From assembly GCA_910588335.1 (NCBI GenBank), contig CAJUQV010000008.1:1-64000 (forward strand): a DNA stretch of 64,000 bases. The letters are read 5' to 3'. The notes below the pieces were generated by a model that was given only the letters and a program-made list of their open reading frames with translations, did no database searches and had not been told where the DNA came from. Shown piece by piece: positions 16,537-25,641 of this stretch. Origin of the DNA: an uncultured Ruminiclostridium sp. (lineage in GTDB: Bacteria > Bacillota > Clostridia > Oscillospirales > Ruminococcaceae). A program made the translations under genes and the position numbers. Position 1 is the first letter of the stretch. Every line of letters starts with the position of its first letter.

Positions 16537-17724
16537 TTATCCAATCGCAATGATATTATACGTGAAATATCCGTGCAGCAATTTAAGTGACAAATATATT
16601 AAAAATAAAAATGTTACCAATTTTGCTTTTTGGGAAAAATTTTCGGAAATCATCTCCAAAAATCCGATAACAAAAACTCCCGTACCTACAGAATAGCGCC
16701 CTATTCCCATTAAAACGCCGTTTCCGTTAAAAAATTGTATTGCACAGGGTATGGCATAAACAAAAATTTCATGCAAATTCCCTTTTTTAAATTGGTAAAT
16801 CATAACTATGATTATCATAATTAAAAACAACTGTAAATATATATCGATAAATTTATCTGAACAAAACGCGGGGAGTATGGAAGAAATATAACTTTTAACA
16901 GAAGACCCTCTCCACTCGATAGAATTTTGTATACGTATAAACGCCAACGGATCGCCTACTAATTTATATAAATAAAACATATATGAAAACAAACCCGCGG
17001 GAATAATAGAAACGCCCAGAACCAATCTGCGGTTTGAAAAGATTTTTTTTACAAATCCCAAGAACGAAACATTTTCTTCGTTTCTATATTTTTGTATCAA
17101 TTTTACAAGAACACAAAAACAAAGGAAAACTCCCGTCACTCTTGTAGCGCTTAATAAACATCCCGCTATACCCATCTTTATATAATGAGATTGTTCCATT
17201 TCATATAGTGCCGTAACCGTTAACAGCAGAAAAAGAGACTCGGTATATAAACTGGAAAAATAAAAGTTGTATGGTCCGAAAGTCATTAAAAAAATATATC
17301 CTATGGCTAATACTGTATTGTTGCGCGTCAGCATGATATACTTGTAACTGATAAGCATTGCCATGATAAAAAAGATATTATTTATTATAAAACCTGCGAT
17401 TCTGATATCTATCAAACCGTTAAATGACAATAATTTGATTAAAAGAGCGTCAAGCGGAAAAAAAGCCCAATTAGCCGCCTGTCCGGAGTTTCCGTAAGAC
17501 GGATGTAAATGATAACCGCCTTGAATTATTCCATAATACCAATTATTATCATATATTGACGTCATCCATATAATAAAGCCGTTATTTTGACCGGCGTCTG
17601 TGATTTTAAATACAATATAGAAAATTGCTCTTGAAATAAGTGTCATTACACAAATTAAAAGAAAAATATTCCGCAAGTTTTTTCCTTCAAAATATCTTTT
17701 TATAATTGAATTGCATTTGTCCAT
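16537..17724 (-). CDS. Integral membrane GT-C glycosyltransferase, PIG-V-like
   Basis: 395 residues with about nine or ten hydrophobic segments. The N-terminal outer loop has YDNNWYYGIIQGGYH and then ANWAFFPLDALL, the D-x-x-WY and FFP signatures of PIG-V-type mannosyltransferases; SLYTESLFLLL and SATRVTGVF follow. GT-C enzymes use a polyprenyl-phosphate sugar outside the membrane, which fits the GtrA/GtrB pair downstream in the same transcript. AGGAGG precedes the ATG, and the gene starts 4 bases after the stop of the gene upstream. Confidence 0.82.
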   Translation of the reverse strand: MDKCNSIIKRYFEGKNLRNIFLLICVMTLISRAIFYIVFKITDAGQNNGFIIWMTSIYDNNWYYGIIQGGYHLHPSYGNSGQAANWAFFPLDALLIKLLSFNGLIDIRIAGFIINNIFFIMAMLISYKYIMLTRNNTVLAIGYIFLMTFGPYNFYFSSLYTESLFLLLTVTALYEMEQSHYIKMGIAGCLLSATRVTGVFLCFCVLVKLIQKYRNEENVSFLGFVKKIFSNRRLVLGVSIIPAGLFSYMFYLYKLVGDPLAFIRIQNSIEWRGSSVKSYISSILPAFCSDKFIDIYLQLFLIMIIIVMIYQFKKGNLHEIFVYAIPCAIQFFNGNGVLMGIGRYSVGTGVFVIGFLEMISENFSQKAKLVTFLFLIYLSLKLLHGYFTYNIIAIG

Positions 17725-17728
17725 ATTT

Positions 17729-18823
17729 TCAGCTCGCCTCCTTTAATATTATAGATTTTACCTGCAATCCCAAAAGACGGCTATCGTCCGAATCGGATAT
17801 TTCACTTGGGCGTTTTGGTGAATTTAATAAAATTGAAATTTTTAGTATATCATTATCTGTCATATCAATAGGAAAAGTGACGGAAACAATATCTTCATTT
17901 ATTGTAATATTATCTAAAACGACACAGTCGTTAACACAAATACTGTAAGAATCACAAATTATAGCTCCCACATCAATATCGAGCGTTAATTTTTTTACAT
18001 CTTGATTTGGCAATAGTTTAAATATTATATCGGAAACATAATCGTCCGTCCAACAAAAATTTTTTTCTCTGTTCGCCCACCCCTTTCCTCTTCTTTGAGA
18101 ATTTTGCGTTGCAAGCTCTGAGCCGAAATATACTTCTGTTCCCAATTCGTATTCTATGCCAAAAGGAAATATGTTGTCTGTCATTTCCTCATAAAATTGA
18201 TTAAACTCCGAATCCTCATAGATCAATATATTTCTTAATTGAAAACCAAGCGGTCTTGTATCCGCAGAGTCGGAAATGTCGCATGGACGAATCGGATTGT
18301 CAATCCTGAAACATATATCCAATATAGTATTACCGGGAGCAATAGATTCAGAATATCTATATGATAATGATTTATTATCTGTGTTATTGTCATCTGAATA
18401 TTTACATGATAACACACCGTCATTTATATCGGAAGAGGATCCTGCAAGATTGTCATTTACGTAGACTTGAAAATCGGAATTTACGGCGCCGAAAAAGAAA
18501 TTCAGTACTAACGGTACGTTCTTTAATGCAAAATAAATATGCGACTCATTGCCTACACTCCATGTAAATCCGTTTTCCCTGTTTCCCCACCCTTTTCCCA
18601 AACATCTGTCGCTTGGTTTGACATCCGCATTTGAAAAATTAACAATATTGTGGAAGTCGTATTTCAATCCATCTTTGCCAGGATATTCCACAAGCAGGTC
18701 GTCAATAAGGTACATCTGATAGCCAAAATCAACCTGTGGTTTTGCGAACATAATTCCGAGATATATTATAAGCAATATTAAAACAACGCCATATGTTGTA
18801 AAATATTTGATTTTAGTATACAT
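17729..18823 (-). CDS. Membrane-anchored protein with two repeated beta-sandwich-like domains
   Basis: 364 residues of unknown function. One N-terminal membrane segment (about 8-27) is followed by two internally similar units, about 35-200 and 205-364. Both have GKGW-NRE--F-W, a run of short beta-type strands with a VND turn (YVNDNLAG, CVNDCVVL), and an end like RPxEISDSxDxRxLGxQ then LKE. The pattern suggests a jelly-roll carbohydrate-binding fold, but I recognise no named family with certainty. It lies between the exporter ATPase, which is short and lacks the glycan-binding tail of some Wzt proteins, and the GT-C gene. A role in glycan binding outside the membrane is a guess. Confidence 0.75.
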   Translation of the reverse strand: MYTKIKYFTTYGVVLILLIIYLGIMFAKPQVDFGYQMYLIDDLLVEYPGKDGLKYDFHNIVNFSNADVKPSDRCLGKGWGNRENGFTWSVGNESHIYFALKNVPLVLNFFFGAVNSDFQVYVNDNLAGSSSDINDGVLSCKYSDDNNTDNKSLSYRYSESIAPGNTILDICFRIDNPIRPCDISDSADTRPLGFQLRNILIYEDSEFNQFYEEMTDNIFPFGIEYELGTEVYFGSELATQNSQRRGKGWANREKNFCWTDDYVSDIIFKLLPNQDVKKLTLDIDVGAIICDSYSICVNDCVVLDNITINEDIVSVTFPIDMTDNDILKISILLNSPKRPSEISDSDDSRLLGLQVKSIILKEAS

Positions 18824-18899
18824 AAGCTGGCTCCTTATTTTACCGCATTTATCAAAAGGTTATATTTTTTGGATTGTCATACTATAAAATGCTCCTGCT

Positions 18900-19655
18900 T
18901 CACTCTTCTGAATTACCTTCCTTCAAAAATCTCTCATATTTATCACAAACAGCATCGGCCTCACCAAAATCAATCTGCTTTCCCTTATCCAGCCACAATA
19001 CTTTATTACACATTCTTCTTATCTGAGAAATAGAATGTGAAACCAAGATTGTAATCTTTCCGTTTTTTATTATCTCTTTCATTTTTGCTTCACTTTTTTC
19101 TCGAAACGCCCCGTCGCCTACCGAAAGCACCTCGTCCAGAATGAGAATCTCCGGTTCAATCAAACTTGCTATCGAAAAAGCGATCCTTGATTTCATTCCG
19201 CTGGAAAGCTGTTTGAACGGGCGTTTTTCAAATGCCTGAAGCTCTGAAAACTCAAGAATTTCAGGGTACTTTTTATCCATAAATTCGCGGGTATATCCTA
19301 ACATTGCTCCGCGCAGGTAGGCGTTTTCCTTAAGATTAAGGTCATCGTCAAAACCGCTCCCCAGCTCAAGCAGCGCCGCAATATTACCGTTGACCGTTAC
19401 GCTGCCGTCCGAAGGCGCCATTATCTTTGTAATCACCTTAAGAAGAGTAGATTTTCCCGCTCCGTTTGTTCCGATTATACCCAGCATATCTCCCTGATAC
19501 AGTTTAAAGGAAACATTATTTACCGCCATAAAATGTTCAACATTATATGTGCGAGTAAGTCTTTTCATCACGTATTCCTTTAACCCGATATTTCTCAGAT
19601 CGCCGACAATATAATCAACCGAAACATTATTTACTTCAATAATAGCTTTGCACAT
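18900..19655 (-). CDS. wzt: ABC transporter ATPase for polysaccharide export (Wzt/TagH-like)
   Basis: 251 residues. Walker A GTNGAGKST is at about 63-71, the signature LSSGMKSRIAFSIASL around 145, Walker B EILILDEVLSVGD (about 163-175) and the H-loop VSHS near 201. The LSVGD ending of Walker B is typical of O-antigen and teichoic acid exporters. There is no C-terminal carbohydrate-binding extension. It pairs with the permease 11 bases upstream. It exports a finished, lipid-linked glycan, so no Wzy polymerase is expected. Confidence 0.93.
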   Translation of the reverse strand: MCKAIIEVNNVSVDYIVGDLRNIGLKEYVMKRLTRTYNVEHFMAVNNVSFKLYQGDMLGIIGTNGAGKSTLLKVITKIMAPSDGSVTVNGNIAALLELGSGFDDDLNLKENAYLRGAMLGYTREFMDKKYPEILEFSELQAFEKRPFKQLSSGMKSRIAFSIASLIEPEILILDEVLSVGDGAFREKSEAKMKEIIKNGKITILVSHSISQIRRMCNKVLWLDKGKQIDFGEADAVCDKYERFLKEGNSEE

Positions 19656-19666
19656 ATTTACCCCTG

Positions 19667-20440
19667 TTAAATATAATAGAGAAATTTATAATTCTTCTTT
19701 TTGTAAATAATCGTCCCAATGATTATAGCAAGAACCGCATATCCAAGAGCAAGCAAATGAAATGACAGCTTAGGTATGGAGTTTTCTAAAATGATTTTTC
19801 TGAAATACCGTATGTAAACATAAATTGGATTGAGATAAAATAAATATTGAACTTTAAGCGGATAAACATCAATGGAATAAAAAATAGCCGACAAATACAT
19901 TAAAAGAAGGGTGAAAATATCATACAGGTATTTCATATCCCGAAACATCAAATACAGTGCGGATAAAATCAAACCACTGCCTAAACTGAAAAGCACCAGG
20001 CAGCCGATAGGATACAACAGTAAAATAAATTTCCAGTTAAATGCAACACCGTCAATAATACAGAAAAGAAAAAGAACTACTACGTTTATTGCAAAATTTA
20101 TTAGGGACGACACATTTTTGGAAAGCAAAAACATATATTTCGGAACATTTATTTTAGAGAATATTCCGGCGTTGTCATGCAATGATGTCATTCCGGTAAA
20201 GGTAGATTCCTTAAAATAATTAAATACAAGGTTTCCGCAAAACAAATAAATAACATAGTGCTCCATATTTTGCCCGAAAAATTGGGTGAACACCAGCGCC
20301 ATAACACCCAATGTCATCAATGGTCCAAGCACGCTCCAAAGAATACCCAAAACCGTTCGCTTATATTTTTTTGCAAAATCTCGTTTAGTTAGTTCTTCAA
20401 ACAAAAATCTTTGTTCTTTTATTTTATTGATTATTACCAT
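19667..20440 (-). CDS. wzm: ABC-2 type permease for polysaccharide export (Wzm/TagG-like)
   Basis: 257 residues, six predicted membrane spans. The amphipathic start (ELTKRDFAKKYKRTVLGILWSVLGPL) is characteristic of Wzm/TagG permeases, as is the FYSIDVYPLKVQYLFYLNPIYVYIRYFRKI loop. GGAG precedes the ATG. Together with the ATPase it moves the completed glycan across the membrane. Confidence 0.93.
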   Translation of the reverse strand: MVIINKIKEQRFLFEELTKRDFAKKYKRTVLGILWSVLGPLMTLGVMALVFTQFFGQNMEHYVIYLFCGNLVFNYFKESTFTGMTSLHDNAGIFSKINVPKYMFLLSKNVSSLINFAINVVVLFLFCIIDGVAFNWKFILLLYPIGCLVLFSLGSGLILSALYLMFRDMKYLYDIFTLLLMYLSAIFYSIDVYPLKVQYLFYLNPIYVYIRYFRKIILENSIPKLSFHLLALGYAVLAIIIGTIIYKKKNYKFLYYI

Positions 20441-20480
20441 GATTTCTCCGCAATTCAGAAAAATTTTTATCTTTCCGTAT

Positions 20481-22865
20481 TTATTCTAAAAGTATTTGGC
20501 ATTGACATACGGATTCGTCTGCCTCGTCGTTACATGTAACATTTAAAATATAATTTCCTTTGCATTTCAAACCGTATACAGATAAATCCGCATATTTTAC
20601 ATCATTTACTTCAAACCCGTCGGGCATAGTAAGTATATCTCCGTTGCGTTTTGTATAATAATACTCTAATCTAAACTTACGATTATCCGGATTAAAAACA
20701 GAAAATCGTATTTTTGTGCAGCATGATTCGTCAATCGAGACATATTGAGGCAGATAAATTTTAAAGTGCTCGTCAGAAGCGTCAATAAGAAAAATCGGAT
20801 CTTCACCGTATCTATAAACATAGTTTCTCCTGAACATGTCAAACTTTGCCTTACCCGACTCATGCTTTAATTGGCGATTGATATAAAGAGCAACCTTTTG
20901 GACGTTCTCGTTTACGATATTTTCATTGTAAACGGTGGAAAAAAGCTCAAAAATTCCGCCTTTTTCATACTGTTCCGGGTAGTAATTTTCAAACATAAAC
21001 ATTGGGGGAATATATTTCATATCCCAATCGGTAGGAGCTCCGGGCCAGCACATTGATATATAGGGAAGAGCTTTAAATTTGTCAGGATAAAAAAATTGCG
21101 CATAATTAAAATAGGTGCTCCATTCACAGCATCCTGTGTTTTCAAGGCCGGGATGTGAATCCAGCATTTCAAGAAAAATCCTTTTGTCCACGGCTTGCGG
21201 CATATGTGAGGAATACTGTTTTTGCGGATACTGATTGTCCTTTAAAAATTTTGAGGTTCTGAACATACAGTTGTCATAAGAAGTAGGTTCTCCGGAAGTT
21301 CCCTTCCACCTATTTATATCATAGCAGTAGTACGCCTTATATTTTCCGTCTTGTACAAACACATCATCAGATATGGGACAAAGCGGTCTGTAATCATCAT
21401 CACACATTATAAATGCATCGTTAATAATTTTATTTTTAAAAGCAAGGCATCTGAGGAAAAAATTTCTGCATGAGTGGTCTTTGGGAAGTGTTCTTCCGTT
21501 AAGAACAACGCTGTCAGTCAAAAAACTCAGTTTAATTCCGCCGTTATATCCCTGCTCAATTTTTTTTACCGCTTTATCCGGACAGCAAATAACTATCTCT
21601 TCAATAAACGGCATGAAGCTTTCAATAAACGGAATGGTTTCCAACAGCATTTCCTCTCTTGCCGAAAGAATTACCATTTGTCTGATTTCCGGAATCTTAA
21701 ATTCGGATATTATATCCAAGCAAAGCAAAGCCTCCGCCATTTTATCTGCGGATTCGTCCCATGTAACTGATGTGTAATCCTTAAGATGATCCTTTGCTCT
21801 TTGATATTCCGTGGGATCATCAAGAAAGTTTTCGATATGCGAAATAAGCTCGTCCTCGTTGGTAGGCTCAAAATATCTGCAAAAGTCTTTTCCTATTTCC
21901 CGAAGCACCTGACAATCCGACGCGATCATTGGCGTACCGCGTTCGATTGATTCAATCAGCGGCAGGCCAAACCCTTCGTTAAAGGTCGGAAACAACGTAA
22001 CATATGCGTTTTTGTAAAGATAATCAATAGTCGCGTCATTAGCGCCGGAAATGTGTATAAGCTTTTTATTTAACTGAGGATGATTTTCAATTTCCTTTTT
22101 AAATTCTTCAATATTCCATCCAAATCTCCCCGCAAACACCAATGATATATCACGGGAAAAAAGTTTTTTTTCAAAAGCCCTTAATGCAACGGCATGATTT
22201 TTGCGCGGTTCAATCGTACCTACTATCAGAGCGTATTTTTTTCTTTTAAGCTTATTTATCACATATGGACTGACCGCCCCTTCTTCCCGCTCATCCTTTT
22301 TAAAATCGGAACCAAAGGTAACCACCACGCCTTTTTTCTCTTTAAGGCCAAGATCAAACGTCAATTTATTGATAGCTTCCAAGGTAGTTTCGGTTGAAGT
22401 GATTATCAAGTCGGCGTATATCATATATGCGCCAATATAATCCATAAAGAAAAAGGCTGTATTTTGGTGTGAATACTGAGGGTGCGTAATTGAAAGAACA
22501 TCATGAATAAAAACAGCGATTTTTACTCCGTTGTCCTTTAATTTGGGAAGCAAATAACTTCTTCTCAGCCGAGTATTCCATACACTGTCAATATCAAAAA
22601 AAACCGAACCCGATTCGATGTCTTCTATTTTAATTTTTCTGTAATTTATAAGGTCATTTTTATCGCCGGTTCCTTTATCAAAGTAGTCCAAAAAAGCTTC
22701 TTTATCTACTATATTGAATACATCACCTTCATTTGAATATGACAGAAGCACAGTTTCAATATCGGTTCGCTTATACAACCTAACGATTATTTCTCGTACC
22801 ACACGCTGTATTCCCGTAAGAAAGTTTACGGATATAACATTAGAAACATCTATATATAACTTCAT
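20481..22865 (-). CDS. Two-headed glycosyltransferase (GT4 plus second GT-A-like domain)
   Basis: 794 residues, about twice a normal GT4. Residues 1-390 are a GT-B glycosyltransferase: LYIDVSNV..TGIQRVVREI, IVGTIEPRKNH and the donor-site FNEGFGLPLIES (E-x7-E). Residues 400-660 read like a second, different transferase with a possible metal-binding MCDDDYRPL, RWKGTSGEPTSYDN and MPQAVDKR. The last 100 residues look like a small beta-domain. One chain could therefore add two sugars, as in some polymerising glycosyltransferases of ABC-export pathways. The second activity is inferred from layout; only the first domain is secure. AGGAG precedes the ATG. Confidence 0.85.
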   Translation of the reverse strand: MKLYIDVSNVISVNFLTGIQRVVREIIVRLYKRTDIETVLLSYSNEGDVFNIVDKEAFLDYFDKGTGDKNDLINYRKIKIEDIESGSVFFDIDSVWNTRLRRSYLLPKLKDNGVKIAVFIHDVLSITHPQYSHQNTAFFFMDYIGAYMIYADLIITSTETTLEAINKLTFDLGLKEKKGVVVTFGSDFKKDEREEGAVSPYVINKLKRKKYALIVGTIEPRKNHAVALRAFEKKLFSRDISLVFAGRFGWNIEEFKKEIENHPQLNKKLIHISGANDATIDYLYKNAYVTLFPTFNEGFGLPLIESIERGTPMIASDCQVLREIGKDFCRYFEPTNEDELISHIENFLDDPTEYQRAKDHLKDYTSVTWDESADKMAEALLCLDIISEFKIPEIRQMVILSAREEMLLETIPFIESFMPFIEEIVICCPDKAVKKIEQGYNGGIKLSFLTDSVVLNGRTLPKDHSCRNFFLRCLAFKNKIINDAFIMCDDDYRPLCPISDDVFVQDGKYKAYYCYDINRWKGTSGEPTSYDNCMFRTSKFLKDNQYPQKQYSSHMPQAVDKRIFLEMLDSHPGLENTGCCEWSTYFNYAQFFYPDKFKALPYISMCWPGAPTDWDMKYIPPMFMFENYYPEQYEKGGIFELFSTVYNENIVNENVQKVALYINRQLKHESGKAKFDMFRRNYVYRYGEDPIFLIDASDEHFKIYLPQYVSIDESCCTKIRFSVFNPDNRKFRLEYYYTKRNGDILTMPDGFEVNDVKYADLSVYGLKCKGNYILNVTCNDEADESVCQCQILLE

Positions 22866-22895
22866 TTATATATGTTCTCCTCACCAGTTGTTTTT

Positions 22896-23387
22896 TTACG
22901 CTCCGATAAGCTTTTTGGCTATTTTTTTCAGCGGAGCGGGAAGCTTTTTATAAATACGGTACAACCTATTTAGAGCTTTATTTGCCGATGTAAAATCAGA
23001 CATTTTTCCTACGGAAACAAGTCGGTTTGCTTCAGATCTGTTGGAATAGATATTGTTTTCCAGTACGGCGCCTTTTTCCAGATATTCCTGAGAACCGCTG
23101 ATACTGTTTATTAACCTCTTTCTGAAATCCAACGTGTACATATCTTTTCGCTTGCTCCAATTAGCATACGCCCCCAGATCTGCGGTCCTGAAAAAAAGAG
23201 CGGCATACGTTGCCTCCATAAAGGACATATTATCCAGCTCAATCATATCAAGAACATCGCATTTGCCCACCGGGCATTCCGTTGAAAAAAGGAACGCTTC
23301 CTTGCTGTATTCAAGTTCCATGTCATTTTCAAGCATATTATTGTTTGTTATATCAAAAATTTTACCGTATATTTCTCTTGTATCCAT
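22896..23387 (-). CDS. Small DUF4214-like protein in the glycan operon
   Basis: 163 residues, no signal or membrane segment. The middle (SFMEATYAALFFRTADLGAYANW...DFRKRLINSISGSQEYL) resembles the DUF4214 helical repeat, often found beside or fused to glycosyltransferases. The C-terminus is basic and helical (RIYKKLPAPLKKIAKKL), possibly amphipathic and membrane-touching. It may be an adaptor for the large transferase that follows. GAGAGGG precedes the ATG. No catalytic motif is visible. Confidence 0.7.
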   Translation of the reverse strand: MDTREIYGKIFDITNNNMLENDMELEYSKEAFLFSTECPVGKCDVLDMIELDNMSFMEATYAALFFRTADLGAYANWSKRKDMYTLDFRKRLINSISGSQEYLEKGAVLENNIYSNRSEANRLVSVGKMSDFTSANKALNRLYRIYKKLPAPLKKIAKKLIGA

Positions 23388-23397
23388 TTGTGCCCTC

Positions 23398-24567
23398 TCA
23401 TTTTTGTTTATAAGTTGAGTTTAATTTATCGTAAATCTCATACAATCTTTCCGCCTGTACTTTCCATTCTGATTTTTTCGCAATATCCTTGCCTTTTTCG
23501 GATAAATCGGAGCGCAGCTTTTCATCAAGATACAAGCGCTCCAGTCCGTTTTCAATGCTTTCCTCCGAAAGAGGATCGACCATAACCGCATTTCCGGCTG
23601 CAATCTCCGGCAGTGAGCCGCAATCAGAGGTAAGCACAGGCGCCCCGCAAGCCATAGCTTCGATAACCGGCATTCCGTACCCCTCATAAATGGACGGATA
23701 ACAAAACACCTTTGCCCCGCTCATAAGGATTGGCGCGTCTTCAATCGGCACATAATCCGTAAATATTACTTTATTTTCAATATTAAGCTGTTTTACACGT
23801 TCAAATATTTTTTCATAAAGCCAGCCCTTTTTTCCGGCAATAACCAAATACGGAAAATTCAAATGCTTCTTTAGAAGTTCCGCGTATGCGTTAATAAGAC
23901 GCCGTATATTTTTCCTCGGTTCAAGAGTACCGAGATAAAGAAAATACTCTCCGCTGAACCCGTATTTTTCTTTAATCCTTTCAATATCCGATTTTGTAAA
24001 ATCGTCCCTGTAAAGATTCGTATCAACCGCATTGTACACAACGTCAATTTTTTGGGGCGCAATTCCGATATATTTTACAATTTCATTTTTAGTAAATTGC
24101 GATACCGCGATAATCTTATCCGCCCGCTTCATTGACCTCTTCGCAGTCAGCTTTAAAATTATTTTTGTTTTTCCGTCCATTGTCTCCGGGTGAGTTATAT
24201 ATGTCAGGTCATGCACCGTTACAACGGTTTTCCCCCTTACAAAAGGAGGAACTATATAGTTAAAAAAATGGGTGACATCGGATTTGCTTTTGAAAAACCA
24301 CTTATAAGGCAAAGGAAAAATCAATGTTATCAGTTTATACAGTCTGCCCGAAAAACATTTGTATGCGTCTATATCGGCGTTATTTTCCCTAACATAATCT
24401 CTGAGCGCGTTTTCCTTATCTTCGTGATTCCGCAAAGAAAAATACTGAAAATAAAAATTGTCTTCCGGGTGATTTTTAATCAATTCCTTGACCAATCCCG
24501 ATTCACAATATGATATGCCGGTCTTTTGCCTGTCAAAAAGCGGCTGAGCCTCAAATGCAATATTCAT
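23398..24567 (-). CDS. GT4 glycosyltransferase
   Basis: 389 residues, GT-B fold. It starts MNIAFEAQPLFDRQKTGISY, has VHDLTYITHPE, YLGTLEPRKNIRRLINAY and the donor site IYEGYGMPVIEAMACG (E-x7-E). The ATG follows the manC stop directly (TAAATG), so translation is coupled to it. Mannosyl transfer from GDP-mannose would fit the neighbour, but the sugar cannot be read from the sequence. Confidence 0.9.
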   Translation of the reverse strand: MNIAFEAQPLFDRQKTGISYCESGLVKELIKNHPEDNFYFQYFSLRNHEDKENALRDYVRENNADIDAYKCFSGRLYKLITLIFPLPYKWFFKSKSDVTHFFNYIVPPFVRGKTVVTVHDLTYITHPETMDGKTKIILKLTAKRSMKRADKIIAVSQFTKNEIVKYIGIAPQKIDVVYNAVDTNLYRDDFTKSDIERIKEKYGFSGEYFLYLGTLEPRKNIRRLINAYAELLKKHLNFPYLVIAGKKGWLYEKIFERVKQLNIENKVIFTDYVPIEDAPILMSGAKVFCYPSIYEGYGMPVIEAMACGAPVLTSDCGSLPEIAAGNAVMVDPLSEESIENGLERLYLDEKLRSDLSEKGKDIAKKSEWKVQAERLYEIYDKLNSTYKQK

Positions 24568-25641
24568 TTACAGCAATGTGCTCCTATTACAAATTTTCAG
24601 ATTCTCAATTACTTTCTTGACGTCTTGTGTTTTATCCTTGGCACAAATAAGAATAGCGTCGTCGGTATCCACCACCACTATATTATCCAGGCCAACGGTA
24701 GCTATCAGTTTTTTTCCGCCGATGACGGTCGTGTTTTTTGTTTCAACGCTCACCACATCACCCGTTATCATATTTCCGTAATCATTGGTGGGATTGATTC
24801 TTTCAAGGGCGAGCCAGCTTCCCACATCATCCCAGCCAAAATTACCGGGTAGCGTGTATATGTTTTCCGCTTTCTCCATTACGCCGAAATCTATGGATTC
24901 CGACTTCAAAAGCGGATATTCGTAATTTAAAGTTTTATCAAAGCCGCTGTCTCCGAAAGTGTCAAATATTTTCGCAAGTCCTTCGTACATTTCGGGAATG
25001 TGTTTGCGGATATTATACAAAATCGACGACGCTTTCCAGACAAACATTCCGCTGTTCCAAAGATATTCGCCCGAACTTACGTACTCCTTGGCTTTTTCAA
25101 TATTGGGCTTTTCAACAAAGCTTATAACCTTGTATGCTCCGTTTATATACTCGTTTGCGGCAAAATTTATATATCCGTAACCTGTTTCGGGGTAGGTGGG
25201 GGTAATGCCTATTGTGACAAGATTCTCATTATCTTTTGCCACCTTGACGGCTTGTCTCAAAGTGTCGGCAAACATAGCGTTGAATTTTATCAGATGATCG
25301 GAGGGCAGTACCAGCATAACCGCGTCTTCACCGTATTTTTTTTGAATTATACCCGCCGCCAATCCTATACATGGAGCCGTATTTCTTGCGGCAGGCTCCG
25401 AGATAACGTTTTCCTTCGGAATCATCGGAAGTTGCTCGTAAACCAGATGAAGATATTTTTCATTTGTAACAATAAACGTATCTTCGGCATCCGTCAATTC
25501 GGAAAGACGATTTACCGTTTTCCGGATCAAAGTTTCGCCGTCCGATGTGAGAGACAGAAATTGTTTGGGACAGTCTGTGCGGCTCTTGGGCCAAAATCTT
25601 TCGCCGCGTCCGCCGGCTAATATTACCGCTGTTATTTTCAT
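24568..25641 (-). CDS. manC: Mannose-1-phosphate guanylyltransferase
   Basis: 357 residues, the mono-functional form without a phosphomannose isomerase domain. The nucleotide loop LAGGRGERFWPKSR is at 8-21; SEPAARNTAPCIGLAA, VLPSDH and the product-site FVEKPN, WNSGMFVWK and NFGWDDVGSW are all present. Makes GDP-mannose from GTP and mannose-1-phosphate, presumably for the mannosyltransferases of this operon. No GDP-mannose dehydratase is nearby, so mannose itself is the likely building block. Overlaps the upstream GT4 by ATGA. Confidence 0.96.
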   Translation of the reverse strand: MKITAVILAGGRGERFWPKSRTDCPKQFLSLTSDGETLIRKTVNRLSELTDAEDTFIVTNEKYLHLVYEQLPMIPKENVISEPAARNTAPCIGLAAGIIQKKYGEDAVMLVLPSDHLIKFNAMFADTLRQAVKVAKDNENLVTIGITPTYPETGYGYINFAANEYINGAYKVISFVEKPNIEKAKEYVSSGEYLWNSGMFVWKASSILYNIRKHIPEMYEGLAKIFDTFGDSGFDKTLNYEYPLLKSESIDFGVMEKAENIYTLPGNFGWDDVGSWLALERINPTNDYGNMITGDVVSVETKNTTVIGGKKLIATVGLDNIVVVDTDDAILICAKDKTQDVKKVIENLKICNRSTLL

